A DNA stretch of 64,000 nucleotides from contig NW_022985445.1 in NCBI RefSeq assembly GCF_010093595.1, positions 1,565,835 through 1,629,834 of the forward strand. The letters run 5' to 3'. Position 1 is the stretch's first letter, and each line of letters starts with the position of its first letter. The stretch comes from Mytilinidion resinicola. Taxonomy: Eukaryota > Ascomycota > Dothideomycetes > Mytilinidiales > Mytilinidiaceae. The notes beneath the pieces are model-generated. The model was given only the letters and a program-made list of their open reading frames with translations. It searched no databases and was not told the DNA's origin. The translations under genes and the position numbers were made by a program. Shown piece after piece: positions 54,131 through 64,000 of this stretch.

Positions 54131-54830
54131 TCAATGTCCATATCAGGCAATATTTGGATGTAAGGTTTATGACACTCGATCCAAGACCCTGATAAGATGG
54201 GATAACATGAGGTATTGAGATGTATGCACTGAATCCAGTCAGTGCGATTTCGAGTCTCTTTTACGATATGGGAGATAGGGCACTCTAAATTAGACTGCTT
54301 TCTTAACGTAAAGCCCGGACACGCCAAATAGAACCATTGGAAAAGGCTAAATTACAGTGTGTCTATGTGTATAAATGGGAGCCAGTCCGTGCGATTCACA
54401 CTCCTTTTTGGCATGTTATTGCTTGACACTCCAAACCAGGCCAGTGGAATAGGATATGTTAAGGTTGAGATGTATGAACAGGAGCCAGTCCGGTATCTTA
54501 AGCACAGGTCAAACGACATCCTCTAACGACCTAATTCAGCATCAAGTTCACGATCTAAACTCCAGGACACTTTAAATCAGACTCCAAGACACAGGCCAGG
54601 ACTGCCATACAAAGAGAAGCATAAACGGGAGCTAGTCCGGTCGTTTAAGTTCAAATTAAAAGACATCCTCCCACAACCTAATTCCACATCACTTCTCAGA
54701 TCTATGATCCATGATACTCCAGACCAGACCACGGAATATCGGCGACAATTGCCATACATCGATAACTGCTATACATCAAGAAGCACAAACGGGCGCCAGT
54801 CCGCCATCAAGAAGCCCAGGAAATATAGTT
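54130..54830. repeat. Diverged tandem repeat, about five units of 100-165 bp
   Basis: A core like GCCAGTCCG recurs at about 54234 (diverged), 54381, 54484, 54631 and 54795. Other shared blocks keep the same order: AAACGGGAG-like sequence just before the core, GACATCCTC plus CCTAATTC after it, and ACTCCAGACCAG-like sequence further on. Copies are heavily diverged and vary in spacing. No coding frame follows the repeat. Confidence 0.65.
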
Positions 54831-55838
54831 CAAGTCACGTCCCTAATCCAGCTTATTTGCGCCCTTCACCCACCCTTCCATCCACACCTCCTTCGCCGCG
54901 CCTCCCTCATACCTCCCTCATATTCTCCCCCCCCCCTCATACCGCTCTCGAAACACCGCTCTCTCTCTCCCTCGCCTCACGCCTGCATCTGCGTCTGACT
55001 ATCACACACTAGTCTCACATCTCCTGCGAAATCTCCACATCCGCCGAGATAAAGGTGCCGTCCCCGATTGGGGCATCAAATCGGCGCGTATGTACAAGAG
55101 ATAGTGCCAGATGAGAAAGTAAGGGGAGTGTGTTCGGCGAGCCGCCCAGCTCAGCAGTTCATCACGCCGCTGTGACGCGGGTCGCAGAAGCCGTCGTCGG
55201 TGGCGTGGCACACGGGCGCCAAGCGGGCGCTTCGCGATGCCGTGTGGCGATGCGCATAGTGTTGGAGTTGGTGATTGGGGAAGCGAGATGTGAGCGGGAG
55301 AGAGGGGGTTTATGCGATTGCGGCGGGGAAATGTGCAGAGTGAGTAGAAAGTCGAAGACAATAGTGGGGAGTAGGCACGGCACGAAATCACGAGAGCAGA
55401 GCAATGAATGAATTTTTTGAAATCTTTCTGGTATTTTGGTTTGTGACATTCTTCGTTGTCCATCTGCGAATTACATAGTCCGCACATCTCCATATAATAG
55501 AAATGTGTTCGTCTGGTTGGACATTCTCGATTCCCGAATGCAAAGCGAGCGTGGACAGCCCAGCTCCGAATCCCCACCTCAGGTATCAAAAAAACACCCC
55601 CCTCGCTTTCATAAGCCCAGCCTATACAAAAGGAAATTCCCGTTCCACCAGTAGAAAAAGGAAAAGTGAAGGACAGTAAAGAAAAGAGATTTGAGTAAAA
55701 GATCACCAGTTCATATACACAGTGGGCGTCTAATTGACAACCGAAAGGACACCGTTTGACACCGACGAAAGCCCGCTAAAAAGCACAAGAACGCCCCATG
55801 CAGCCGATGGTTTGAAAGCAACGTGAGCAGTCAGGAAT
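54831..55838. other. Gene-free region with C/T-rich stretch
   Basis: 54880-55020 is strongly pyrimidine-rich on the plus strand (runs of CCCCCCC and CTCTCTCTC). 55020-55838 probably includes the long 3' UTR of the membrane protein gene. A minus-strand frame at 55002-55706 has no domain and is not accepted. Confidence 0.45.
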
Positions 55839-57432
55839 CTACTTTGGCCCATTCACGTTGGGGCCAAAGTCGAAGCCCATGGGTTGCACGTGTACTGGTG
55901 CTGGACTTGCGAGCGGGCTGGCGTACGCGCCAGGGATGGGCACGGAGGCATATTGCTGCTCGCCAGGCGCGGCTGGCACGTGGTCGAGGCGGCGCTCGAA
56001 GCCGGGGCTGAGTGGTGGTGGCGACGTTGATGCTGAGCGGTCGGGTGCGTCGAAGCCGTTCTGCGCAACCTTGGGCGTTGCACCCTGGATTTTGATCGGA
56101 GGTGGTTGCAGAGCGAAGGGCTTTGGCTGGGCGAAGCCGCGAGGGAACTGAACGCTGTCGCTTTGGCCCTCCTCAGCGACACTGTGCGGATCCACGTACA
56201 GGGAATGGCCTGGAGGTGGACGCCATCCGCCGGAGCGAGGGGACATGGGACCGAAGCCGGGCGTATTCGGTGCGGATTGCGAGCGCAGTTGAGCAAGGTA
56301 GAGGTCGGATCGGGCGCGGTCACGGACGGCCATGGACTTTCGTAGCTTGCGCTTCGACCAAAATCGGTAGAAGACGATGCCGTAGATGATGATACACAGG
56401 GTCTCTACGACGACCTCGATGATGCAGCAGACCAACGACCAGTTCTGCAAGATGTTAGCGTTGATCCTGAGTCGACGAGGGAGGCTATCTTACCTGAAGA
56501 CGGCAGATGAGGTCGTAGGAAACGTCTCCTTGGAAGAGCTGTTTCCGTTTGTTGTCTTTACACGACCATCCCCACATGTCCTTCCCTTGGCCTTGAGATT
56601 TGCTCTGGTTGAGAATGCCAGCGCCAATAGCCCACATAACGATGCTGAAAATGAAGAACGTGACGGTGAAGACGGTATAGTAAGCTGCGACTTTTTCGGC
56701 GCGCTTGTGGCCTCCTCTTGAGTAGGCTACCAGAACAACGATGGACATGAACAGCGAGATACAGGCAATGACGAGAACGACAATCTGTGGCCAGGTCTTG
56801 GTACCCTGAGCCCATGGAGGGAGGTTGTTCCGTGGCGGGAGCGATTTTGTCGAGTTGAAGATGGAGAAGACGGAAGCAAGCATGGAAAGGACGATGAGAC
56901 TGCAGGCGAAGTTGATACCGCGGAGGAAGATCTTTGCTATCCTTACACGGACTTTGACTTTCTGTTCGTCCGTTAGCCTGCTGAAGACACATCAGGTCGA
57001 ATGATCAAAGCTTACCAGGTCTGCTGCTTGCTCCTTCTCAGTTGAAGCCTCGTGCTTCTCAAGTATTTGTTCCTCCCGGAAAGTTGGGCTGAGAATGCCT
57101 TCGCCAAACCGAGGAGCGGTGCCCGGGGACTTCATGGCGCTCTTGAGGGGTGACATTGGTGTGGGTGGAGGGAGGTATTTCCGATCAGTTTCCTCCATCT
57201 CGACGCCTTGCACGTAGCCGAAGCCTACGTCTGAGGGTTGTGCTTGGGGCTTGTAGTGGTTCGTTGGCGGGTCTGCAAAGGGACCTCTGCCGTCAACGGG
57301 CGAGTGGACAGTGGTGGCTTCGGCGAAGCGGGCAGTCCTTGGAGTCTTAAGAGAGCGGTTGTCAGAATCGGATGAGTTGCTTCGTTCTTGCTTGATGATG
57401 GAGACTGTGAGGTTCTTCTTGTTGGAGGACAT
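55839..57432 (-). CDS. Fungal four-TM membrane protein with long cytosolic tails
   Basis: Three exons, 57432-57016, 56961-56494 and 56444-55839, give 496 aa. The N-terminal 140 residues are Pro/Ser-rich and polar. Four hydrophobic segments follow: about 148-172 (GINFACSLIVLSMLASVFSI), 190-213 (IVVLVIACISLFMSIVVLVA), 224-250 (YTVFTVTFFIFSIVMWAIGA) and 296-322 (LVCCIIEVVVETLCIIIYGI). A loop between TM3 and TM4 has Trp/Cys (MWGWSCKDN) and a second Cys (DLICRLQ), likely a disulfide on the non-cytosolic side. The last 170 residues are Pro/Gly/Ser-rich. The arrangement resembles MARVEL-type tetraspanning proteins of Pezizomycotina, but I cannot name a family with certainty. A plasma-membrane site is inferred. 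Confidence 0.82.
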
Positions 57433-59805
57433 CTTTCAGAGTGATAGAGCTTGTTGGAAGACAAAACGTGAGACAGTCATGAACGGGCAGAGTGTACAAG
57501 AGTGGTGGTGATAGTGACTTCGCGGGAGTAGCAACTTGGTCCAGGCCAGCTATACAAGTCGCGAACAACTGTGAAGCGGAAAGTATAAGAAGAACACACG
57601 GAATTACAAGTGGATTTGAGAGGCCTGCTGAAGAGGAAAGGGAAGCAAGAAAACGACAGCGAGCCGCTGGGCTTTTGTCTAGGCGGGCGCTTCGAGGCAG
57701 TGGTGGGAATATGGGGCACGGACGCAGATGGGTCGGAAGAAAGGCGGGCGGGTACTCACAGCTCTCGAATGGAGAATCGATGGCGCCAACTCTACCTGCT
57801 GCACAGGGCTCGGCGCGTGCTGATAGGGCGTGGCGACGAAGCCGGCGGGAGAGGGGATCTCCAGGAATAGACGCCCGGGAAAGATGCAGCAGCTGCAAAG
57901 ACGGCGGCGCAACGGGGAATTGGGATGCAACAGAGACGGACTCAGCGGCGCTTCTGGCCCGCAGAGATATCAATGTCGAGAGAAGAGGCCAAGCAGCGCT
58001 GACGGACGGTCAAGGGTCGTTGATGAGGACGGTCATGCGGGCTCTCGCGATTCTCGCAGCGGGCGCTGGGGACGAAGCACTGGGGAGCATGAGGGCGAGA
58101 GAAAAGCGTGGGCGGACTCGGCTGGAGAGCGCAAGGCCCGCAGGATTCGGCATCGTCGTCGCATGGAGTGGCCGGTGGGAGTCGTGGCAGCGGGCTGCAT
58201 CCCAATCACGACGGGCCTCTTCGCGCTGCGACTTTGGCGTGGCAGTCACACTGCGTGCCACAGTGCCGTTTGTGCCTGTGGTTGGTCGAGGCCTGCAGCT
58301 GGGCCTGGCGGGCGAGTTTCAATTGCGCCCGTGTGGCCCAATCATCCGCCATGAGTCCCTGCAGCCGCTCTCGGGCCAGGGCTCCAGCGGAGACGACGAC
58401 GCGCTGGGCACGCCTGAGGGCCCTTGGGCGAAGCTTGGGAGCGGCTGCAAGCGCTTGGTGGGTCACGCTCGACAACTCCCGCCTGGCTCCCATCTCCATC
58501 TCTTTCATCGCTCAGGCCATCTCCATGGCCTCCACGTCGTTCGAACGACTGCGCGGCGTCCACGTAGACCAGAAGGCGGTCAAGAGGCATGGGAGTACAT
58601 ATTGCAGCCCACGGTGCCTCTGACAGCACGGCGGCCAGCCTGACCTCCGCCACCAGCTTATCGCTGTTCCACGGCAACGGATATCGTGCAGCCTCCATCG
58701 CGGGGCATGAGCCGAACAAGAAACACGTACAGATTAGACGGAACCAGCGACATTTTGGAGTGTAGTAAGACATGTGAACGTTACCGAGCAATACAGCACT
58801 AATCGATCTCTCAGGGGTAAGTCGAGGATCACGAGACACTCGCCTGCGGTTAAGGTGCAGTTAGTAATCAATTTAACCGAGCACGTGCCGGCTCAACAAG
58901 GTATAGATGTAACACAATGCGATTATCCTGGCCATTCGCTGATCCCCTCTACTGACCGTGTCCCGCCTCTCTGCCAGCATAATTTGCCTCCATTCATATC
59001 AAAACGTCGCATTTGTGCTATTAACCAGCATATATTGCTGGCAAGGTCCCAATTAACCTCGCCCCATCCCGCTTCCGGGCGCATTCGTTTCCTGCCGTTT
59101 CATGCACCCAAACCTAAAAATAACGCCTCCGACCACCCTCACCCGACATACCGTCGCTGTGCCGTGCTTCACCCCAGATTTGCTGCCCTCTAAGCCTCGA
59201 TCAACCCACCACTCCGTCATCGTTGAACACTGATACTACCTCTGCCTCACCTGGTCCACACCACCAACCACGCCGCACGCACTGGCCCGTCCCGCAGAGC
59301 TGCAGCCGCATCTTCGCCCCATCCGCAGGGACAGCGGGAACTCACCTTCCGTTCTATCTTGCTGACCACCTTCCCCTTCCTCTTGCGTCTACTGCGTCTC
59401 CCGGGTCATGAGCCTCAATCCTTCTCAGACTGCCTCTCTTGCAAGGCAAACTCGTGTCAGGATGCTGTATGTACACCCGCCCCACGTTTCCCTCCGAAAT
59501 GTTTCGAAACATTTTTAGACTATTCCGGGCATCCTGTCCAGGTTTCCTGTCCGGCAGCCTAAGCGAAGAAACTCCCTTGCTCTTGTTTATATTGCTCTGC
59601 ATGCTCAGCCCGCCTGGGCTGCAGCTGTGCCATCTCGCTACCTGGTTACCAAGTCATCTTTGCTCCTTTCTGGCAGCTCGATCATGATGGAAACGTAGGT
59701 CGAATATTATTAGAATTTCATATTTACAAATACTTCGATCTACCGATCCCGACACCACATCTACGAGAAAGAAAGGTCTAAAGTTAGTCGCGAATACCCC
59801 TCTCC
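57433..59805. other. Gene-free region, GC-rich half ORF-dense on both strands
   Basis: 57433-58850 is GC-rich and open in several frames at once, including a 383-codon plus-strand frame at 57492-58643, but residues look like composition-driven Arg/Ala/Gly sequence without domains. 58850-59805 is more balanced, with no gene recognised. The promoter of the four-TM gene must lie just right of 57432. Confidence 0.5.
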
Positions 59806-62800
59806 TTACCGTTCATACTCCTCCAATAGCTTCCGGTACGGCTCGTAGAACCGAGTATCTCGCGGCCTGGGTCTCTGCACCCCTGGCGGACTGGCCAACG
59901 CCTCTTCCTGCACCGGTGGCAAATTATCAGGAGTATTGTTAGCAGACTTCCTAACCACTAGCGGGTGGGGCGTGTACTCAGCCTCGTCGTCCGTATCTTC
60001 TTCAAACTGGTAGAGAAGTTTTTTCCTAGGCTGTCTCCCTAACACTCCTGGTCCTCGGGAAGGCGGCGCACGCGCTTCGGCAACGTGCTGTCCATATCCC
60101 GGGAAAGTCGGAGCACGTGCATTGCTTGCACGATGTCTGCCACTAAACCCACCTGCTGGATTGCTAGGACCAACACCGTGACGGGTTATCGGTGTCGGTG
60201 GTTCGTGAAGATCCCGATGGTCGTCATCGTATGGACCTTTGCAAGAGAAACTCATATCAGAATCTATACGTGCTGTTTGCACTTCTGGAATCAACGTACC
60301 TGGCCCGTACACGCTGGGTGGAAGTCCTGAGCGATAGGTACTCGTTGGACTGGACGGCGCCTCCCCCTCTCTTTCCTCTCCAATGCCTTGGCAGGCAAAG
60401 CTTTCGTCGGAGCCCTTTCTTTGTTGTACAGGCTTCCTAGGAATCTTGGGAGTCTTCGGGGTGCGACTGAATACAGACTTGCCGAGCTCTGGGTGCAGGA
60501 AGTCTGAGAACGTGGTCCCGCTGCTGAGTCTCTGGTGCTTCGCACTCAGTATCTTAGGTGGGTGCACAGTCTCTGGGGCTGGGATCTTGAGTTTCTTCTC
60601 CTTCCCTGCTTTCTCCCTCGACTCTGTCCGAGCTGGTGGTGGTGGTGGTAGTGCCTTTTCTACCGCGCGTCTAGAATTGCTTCTGAAAGGTAGGGAGAGC
60701 GCCGCATGAAGTCCCCCGACCCCTCCACTTGCCGCCGAAACGTTGACGGCGTTTCGGTTCGTGGACATAAGGGGTCCTGGTGAGGAGATCATCGCTTTCA
60801 GCTTACTCTTTCTATCCTCCTCGTCATCCTTCTCTTTCGGCGCACCCAGTGCTGCGTTAATGACATCGTTATATTTTGTGTCGTGCTCTGTTCCCCTTTC
60901 CGGTGCCGGTGTTTGTACTTGTTGTTCACTCTCTTGCTTGGTGGTCCTTGGAGACTCAAAGAGCCCCTTCAAAGGCAGCCCAACCAGCTTCTGCTGCCAC
61001 CTACTCAGCAAACCCGATGGGCTCTTTTTCTCTTGCTTCGTCTCTTGTGCTCTCCCAGCTCGAAGGCTCTGCGGGAACGGCCTGACCTCCACGGGATTTC
61101 TCATCGCAGCATTGCGGGCTAAATCTACAGGACTTCGCTCGGGTCTTACTGGGGCAGGTCTTCCCGGGGCCTGTCTCGTTGGCGCCTGGGGAATCGTAAT
61201 CGGAGGCGGAGGAGGCGGTCTTGGTGAGAGTCTCCTTGGCGGCCCTTGAAACTGCAGTGGGCTAGTAACACCACGGTGGATTCCATCCGCGGTTGTCTTA
61301 GGCGTTCTTGGTGACGAGAACGAGGGAGGCTGTGGGCCGAAGGAGGTAGTTCCTGGGGTTCCGGGTCGCGTTGAGCGTGCTGGCCTGGTAGGCTGAATTT
61401 CGGGCTGTTGGGCCAGGACTATCGTGATAGCGGCCGACTCATTCGACTTCCTAAGCCCTGGTGGGAGAGTCGAGCTGCCACTTGCCGCCGCCCTCCTTTC
61501 CTCTTCCTTTCTGCGTTGGTGGGCATTGTGCACCTCCAGCGCCTTCGCATTGAACTCCTCAAGGGAGAGTGACATAGCTCTCTCGCTCGACCTCTCCTCG
61601 CCTGTCTGCCACGTCTGCCCATTCATTCCCCTCTCTGGCTCACTCCTCTCCACCGGCAACCCCATCGGCAAAGGCGGCGGATCAGGCGTGATCCTCTCCA
61701 CCAATTTCGGCGCCCGTCCAGCCATCGTGTCCTCATACCTGACCGCCTTCAGCTTCTCCTCGAGTTCAGGAACCCTCTCCGCACCACCACGGATAGGGTC
61801 AGCCCTAAAAGGCACGTCCGCCTCCTTCCTCCCCTTCCCCCACGACTTAAACGCCTTCCTCAAAAAAGCCGCAAAAACCTCCCCCTCCCCTCTCCCCCCC
61901 TCCCCCATCCTCTCCCGATTCGGCCACCGCTTATGGATAAAGCTCGCCAACACCTCCGCCTCCCCGCGGGGTCCGCTCGCATGCAGTGCCCTAAGCTCAG
62001 CCGCCAAGTTAGCCATCATCTTCTTCTGCTGCCCCTTCCCCCCTTTAAACTGTACTTGCCTCTTCTGCCGCCGTCTCTCAGGCTGCATGCCCCTCCTCTG
62101 CCGAATCAACTCCCTCAACTCTTTTCTCCTCGCCTTCTCCGCCGCCCGCGCCCCCCGCCGCGCCCACTCCGCCGCCTCCTCGCGTGTGGGCTCGTACGTC
62201 GGGAACGGGGTGACCAGCGCCTCGGTCGAGTGCTGCGTGCTCGCTACGATCGCGAGCGGCGACGAAGGCCTCCGCGGCGCGGATTTCTTCCGTTGTTGTT
62301 GTCGTTGTGGGTGCCGCTGGCCGCGATGCTGCAGTTGCGGGGGTGGGTGTGGTCGATATTCTGTCCTCGCAGACCGGGAGGACGCCTGCGAGGTGGTGAG
62401 GGCGTCATGGCGTGCGAGCGCTTCGCGGGTTAGTGGGGAGATGGGGATTGGGGAGACGGGGCTGAGGTCGTGGAGGGCGAGGGCGGTGCGGGTTAGAGGG
62501 GAGATTTGCGAGAGGGGGAAGATGGGGGAGTGGGGGCGGTCGTGGTGGGTTGCGGTGGAGATGGAGTAGGTTGAGAAGGTGGTTTGGGGGAGATGGTAGT
62601 CGGCATCGTGACTGTTGCCTCGTTGCGGTTGGGGGCGTGCTTGTTGTGGTAGGTTTGTCCTCGCAGAGGTTGGTGGATAGGGGTTTGGAAGCGGCGGTCG
62701 AGCCATTCCTCCCTGGGGGCGAGTGTGGTGTGGTGTGTCGGTTGAGGGGTGCGAGGGGCGGAGGGGTGTGGGTTTTTGCTTTTCATGATTTGCAAAAACC

Positions 62801-63090
62801 GCCCCTGACGATGTCGTTGGCTGAGAGGTGTGCTGGCCGTTGTGCTGGCCGTGAGACGCAGTCGTGAAGGATATGTGGCCGGCCGCATCCCCCTTTTCGT
62901 TGTGCTTGCGCATCGTCTCACGCATGGTGGTGGCTGTGGATGGCGCTATAAAGCCGTGTGTAGTGACGAATGTATTAGTCTCTCGGTTCTTGATACTCCT
63001 GTGTGTGAGTGAAGGTGATAAGAGATCAAACTGCCTTTGGTCTCGAGTATGCAAGTATAGACGAATAAGATGATTGAAGGCTCGCTTCAA
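59806..63090 (-). CDS. Large disordered Pro/Arg-rich protein, unrecognised
   Basis: A single open frame of 1094 codons with no stop, which is far too long to be chance. An ATG at 62925 (METs at residue 56 and 60) is an equally good start, giving about 1039 aa. The protein is mostly low complexity: Pro, Ser, Arg and Gln with few hydrophobic stretches, and no catalytic domain. Around residues 310-350 it is strongly basic and helical (EEAAEWARRGARAAEKARRK, ELRELIRQRRGMQPERRR). Short repeats exist: ISPLTRTALALHD (196-208) and ISPLTREALARHD (217-229), and near the C-terminus SDESFACQG and DSDMSFSCKG. It ends RFYEPYRKLLEEYER. A proline-rich PPPPP segment lies near 810. A scaffold or nuclear role is possible but not shown. 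Confidence 0.75.
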   Translation of the reverse strand: MKRAFNHLIRLYLHTRDQRQFDLLSPSLTHRSIKNRETNTFVTTHGFIAPSTATTMRETMRKHNEKGDAAGHISFTTASHGQHNGQHTSQPTTSSGAVFANHEKQKPTPLRPSHPSTDTPHHTRPQGGMARPPLPNPYPPTSARTNLPQQARPQPQRGNSHDADYHLPQTTFSTYSISTATHHDRPHSPIFPLSQISPLTRTALALHDLSPVSPIPISPLTREALARHDALTTSQASSRSARTEYRPHPPPQLQHRGQRHPQRQQQRKKSAPRRPSSPLAIVASTQHSTEALVTPFPTYEPTREEAAEWARRGARAAEKARRKELRELIRQRRGMQPERRRQKRQVQFKGGKGQQKKMMANLAAELRALHASGPRGEAEVLASFIHKRWPNRERMGEGGRGEGEVFAAFLRKAFKSWGKGRKEADVPFRADPIRGGAERVPELEEKLKAVRYEDTMAGRAPKLVERITPDPPPLPMGLPVERSEPERGMNGQTWQTGEERSSERAMSLSLEEFNAKALEVHNAHQRRKEEERRAAASGSSTLPPGLRKSNESAAITIVLAQQPEIQPTRPARSTRPGTPGTTSFGPQPPSFSSPRTPKTTADGIHRGVTSPLQFQGPPRRLSPRPPPPPPITIPQAPTRQAPGRPAPVRPERSPVDLARNAAMRNPVEVRPFPQSLRAGRAQETKQEKKSPSGLLSRWQQKLVGLPLKGLFESPRTTKQESEQQVQTPAPERGTEHDTKYNDVINAALGAPKEKDDEEDRKSKLKAMISSPGPLMSTNRNAVNVSAASGGVGGLHAALSLPFRSNSRRAVEKALPPPPPARTESREKAGKEKKLKIPAPETVHPPKILSAKHQRLSSGTTFSDFLHPELGKSVFSRTPKTPKIPRKPVQQRKGSDESFACQGIGEEREGEAPSSPTSTYRSGLPPSVYGPGTLIPEVQTARIDSDMSFSCKGPYDDDHRDLHEPPTPITRHGVGPSNPAGGFSGRHRASNARAPTFPGYGQHVAEARAPPSRGPGVLGRQPRKKLLYQFEEDTDDEAEYTPHPLVVRKSANNTPDNLPPVQEEALASPPGVQRPRPRDTRFYEPYRKLLEEYER

Positions 63091-64000
63091 AAGAGAATGA
63101 ATAAGAAGAGAATGAGTAGGTAGAATGAATGGTAGTAGATCTCAGTGTGCAAAATGGCTAAATGTATTGACAGTGGTCCGTCTCCGTGAGACTTGTATGC
63201 AAAAATGCTTATGTTACGCAAGACTGTGCTTTCCCCACGCGGACGCCGGGCCCTGTGATGGTTTTAAGCTTCATTGTGGGGGGTTCTGGTTCTTAATTGT
63301 AACAAAAGGACAAAGCGGTGTTTACGTGGTATGAAAGAGAGATTTCGTAGTTTCTTTGTTAGGCGCGGCAAACAACGGCATTGTGGTATACATGCGTGAT
63401 ATTGTGAGTATGGCGCTAGATTCTTTGTCTACTTGTTGCATGTGCTACTCTGTGATTTGGCATATTTGGAACCAATTCTAGTGGTAGCTTCTTATTGCCT
63501 CGGTCAACCTCGGCGATGGTAGGCTCGCTGTCATTTGGAACGTAGGATTGTGGCAGTGCAGTACCATGCTGGTGAGTATACGTGGAATGCGGGGGGTAAA
63601 GAAGAACTGGTAGTATTGCAATGACGATGACCTGTCGGTCACGAGCTACTGCAGCTTACCAGAAGGCAGGAGACAGCAACCAGCGAACCGAAAATAAGGC
63701 CAAAGGGAAAGAGGAAGAAAAGCATATATAAGTGACGAGAATAAGAGGTAGGTAAAAAGAGAAGGAAAGAGTAGCATTGGAATGAACATAAATATGAAGG
63801 TTGCATGCCGCTTTTAAAGGCCGGAATTAAACAGCATCAACGTAAACGCATGCTGCCAAACGAAACCATCGACAGCTCCTTCTTCCATGGAAAGAAACCC
63901 AACTAACGTCCCCCCCTGTGTACTCAGGTTGAAATTGATGTGAACTCTGATTTCTATAGACGTCTAGCTAGTTGTATATATACTAGGGGAAGGAAGGGGG
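63091..64000. other. Right-end intergenic region
   Basis: About 900 bp upstream of the large disordered-protein gene, presumably its promoter and leader (purine-rich on the plus strand near 63690-63770). No gene was recognised before the window ends. Confidence 0.5.

Noticed and set aside
55002..55706. 234-codon minus-strand frame
   Set aside because: No recognisable feature; lies in the 3' flank of the four-TM gene.
57492..58643. 383-codon plus-strand open frame
   Set aside because: Arg/Ala/Gly-dominated sequence without domain, with equally open frames on the other strand; explained by GC-rich composition.
1..64000. CRISPR arrays, rRNA operons, viral or intact transposon genes
   Set aside because: No regularly spaced identical repeats and no matching proteins or rRNA motifs were seen; CRISPR is not expected in a fungal nuclear genome.

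Overview
The window is nuclear DNA from a filamentous ascomycete (Pezizomycotina). The evidence is short GT-AG introns of about 50-60 nt with CTAAC/CTGAC-like branch sites, compact housekeeping genes in divergent pairs, a single IRE1, an Msn2/4-type two-finger C2H2 regulator, a DPH6 carrying both ATP-pyrophosphatase and RidA domains, and a fungal secreted four-cysteine protein. The class cannot be fixed from this sequence alone. There is no rRNA, CRISPR array, virus or intact transposon.

Layout from left to right: a broken F-box gene running off the left edge (1-1388); a Frag1/DRAM/Sfk1 membrane protein (2494-3574, +) and ribosomal protein eL36 (3998-4622, +); a TUG/UBX4-like protein (minus) whose start overlaps a 95-130 aa small ORF; and a TXNL1-type thioredoxin with a PITH domain (+). 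About 5.4 kb without a convincing gene follows, then the zinc-finger factor (14253-16141, +), DPH6 (17125-19770, +), PNO1 (minus), MDM31 (+), a 2.2 kb gene-free stretch with a roughly 540 bp imperfect palindrome, and the splicing factor SPP2 (minus). A tRNA-Gln(CTG) with an intron and a small secreted protein come next. Then there is a dense block: IRE1 (-), CCT2 (-), SAD1 (+), GSTK-like (+), a degraded pepsin-like protein (-), PEX1 (-), MCM7 (+), MPC1 (-), SmB (-) and uL5/RPL11 (+). The right end holds a diverged tandem repeat, a four-TM membrane protein (-) and a 1094-codon low-complexity protein (-).

Most genes are core cell biology: ribosome (eL36, uL5, PNO1), pre-mRNA splicing (SPP2, SAD1, SmB), protein folding and ER stress (CCT2, IRE1, TXNL1, UBX4), mitochondria and peroxisome (MDM31, MPC1, PEX1), replication (MCM7) and diphthamide synthesis (DPH6). 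Several share short divergent promoters: PNO1/MDM31, CCT2/SAD1, PEX1/MCM7, SmB/RPL11 and UBX4/TXNL1. The unusual signals are in gene structure rather than gene content: coding microexons of 5-12 nt in four genes, a start-codon-only coding exon in CCT2, a GC-AG intron in MDM31, a 5-codon upstream ORF overlapping the DPH6 start, a pepsin-like gene with lost catalytic motifs and an in-frame TGA, and the large foldback at about 24.0-24.55 kb. I found no clear new multi-gene system. All splice models were made by hand from the sequence and frame continuity.
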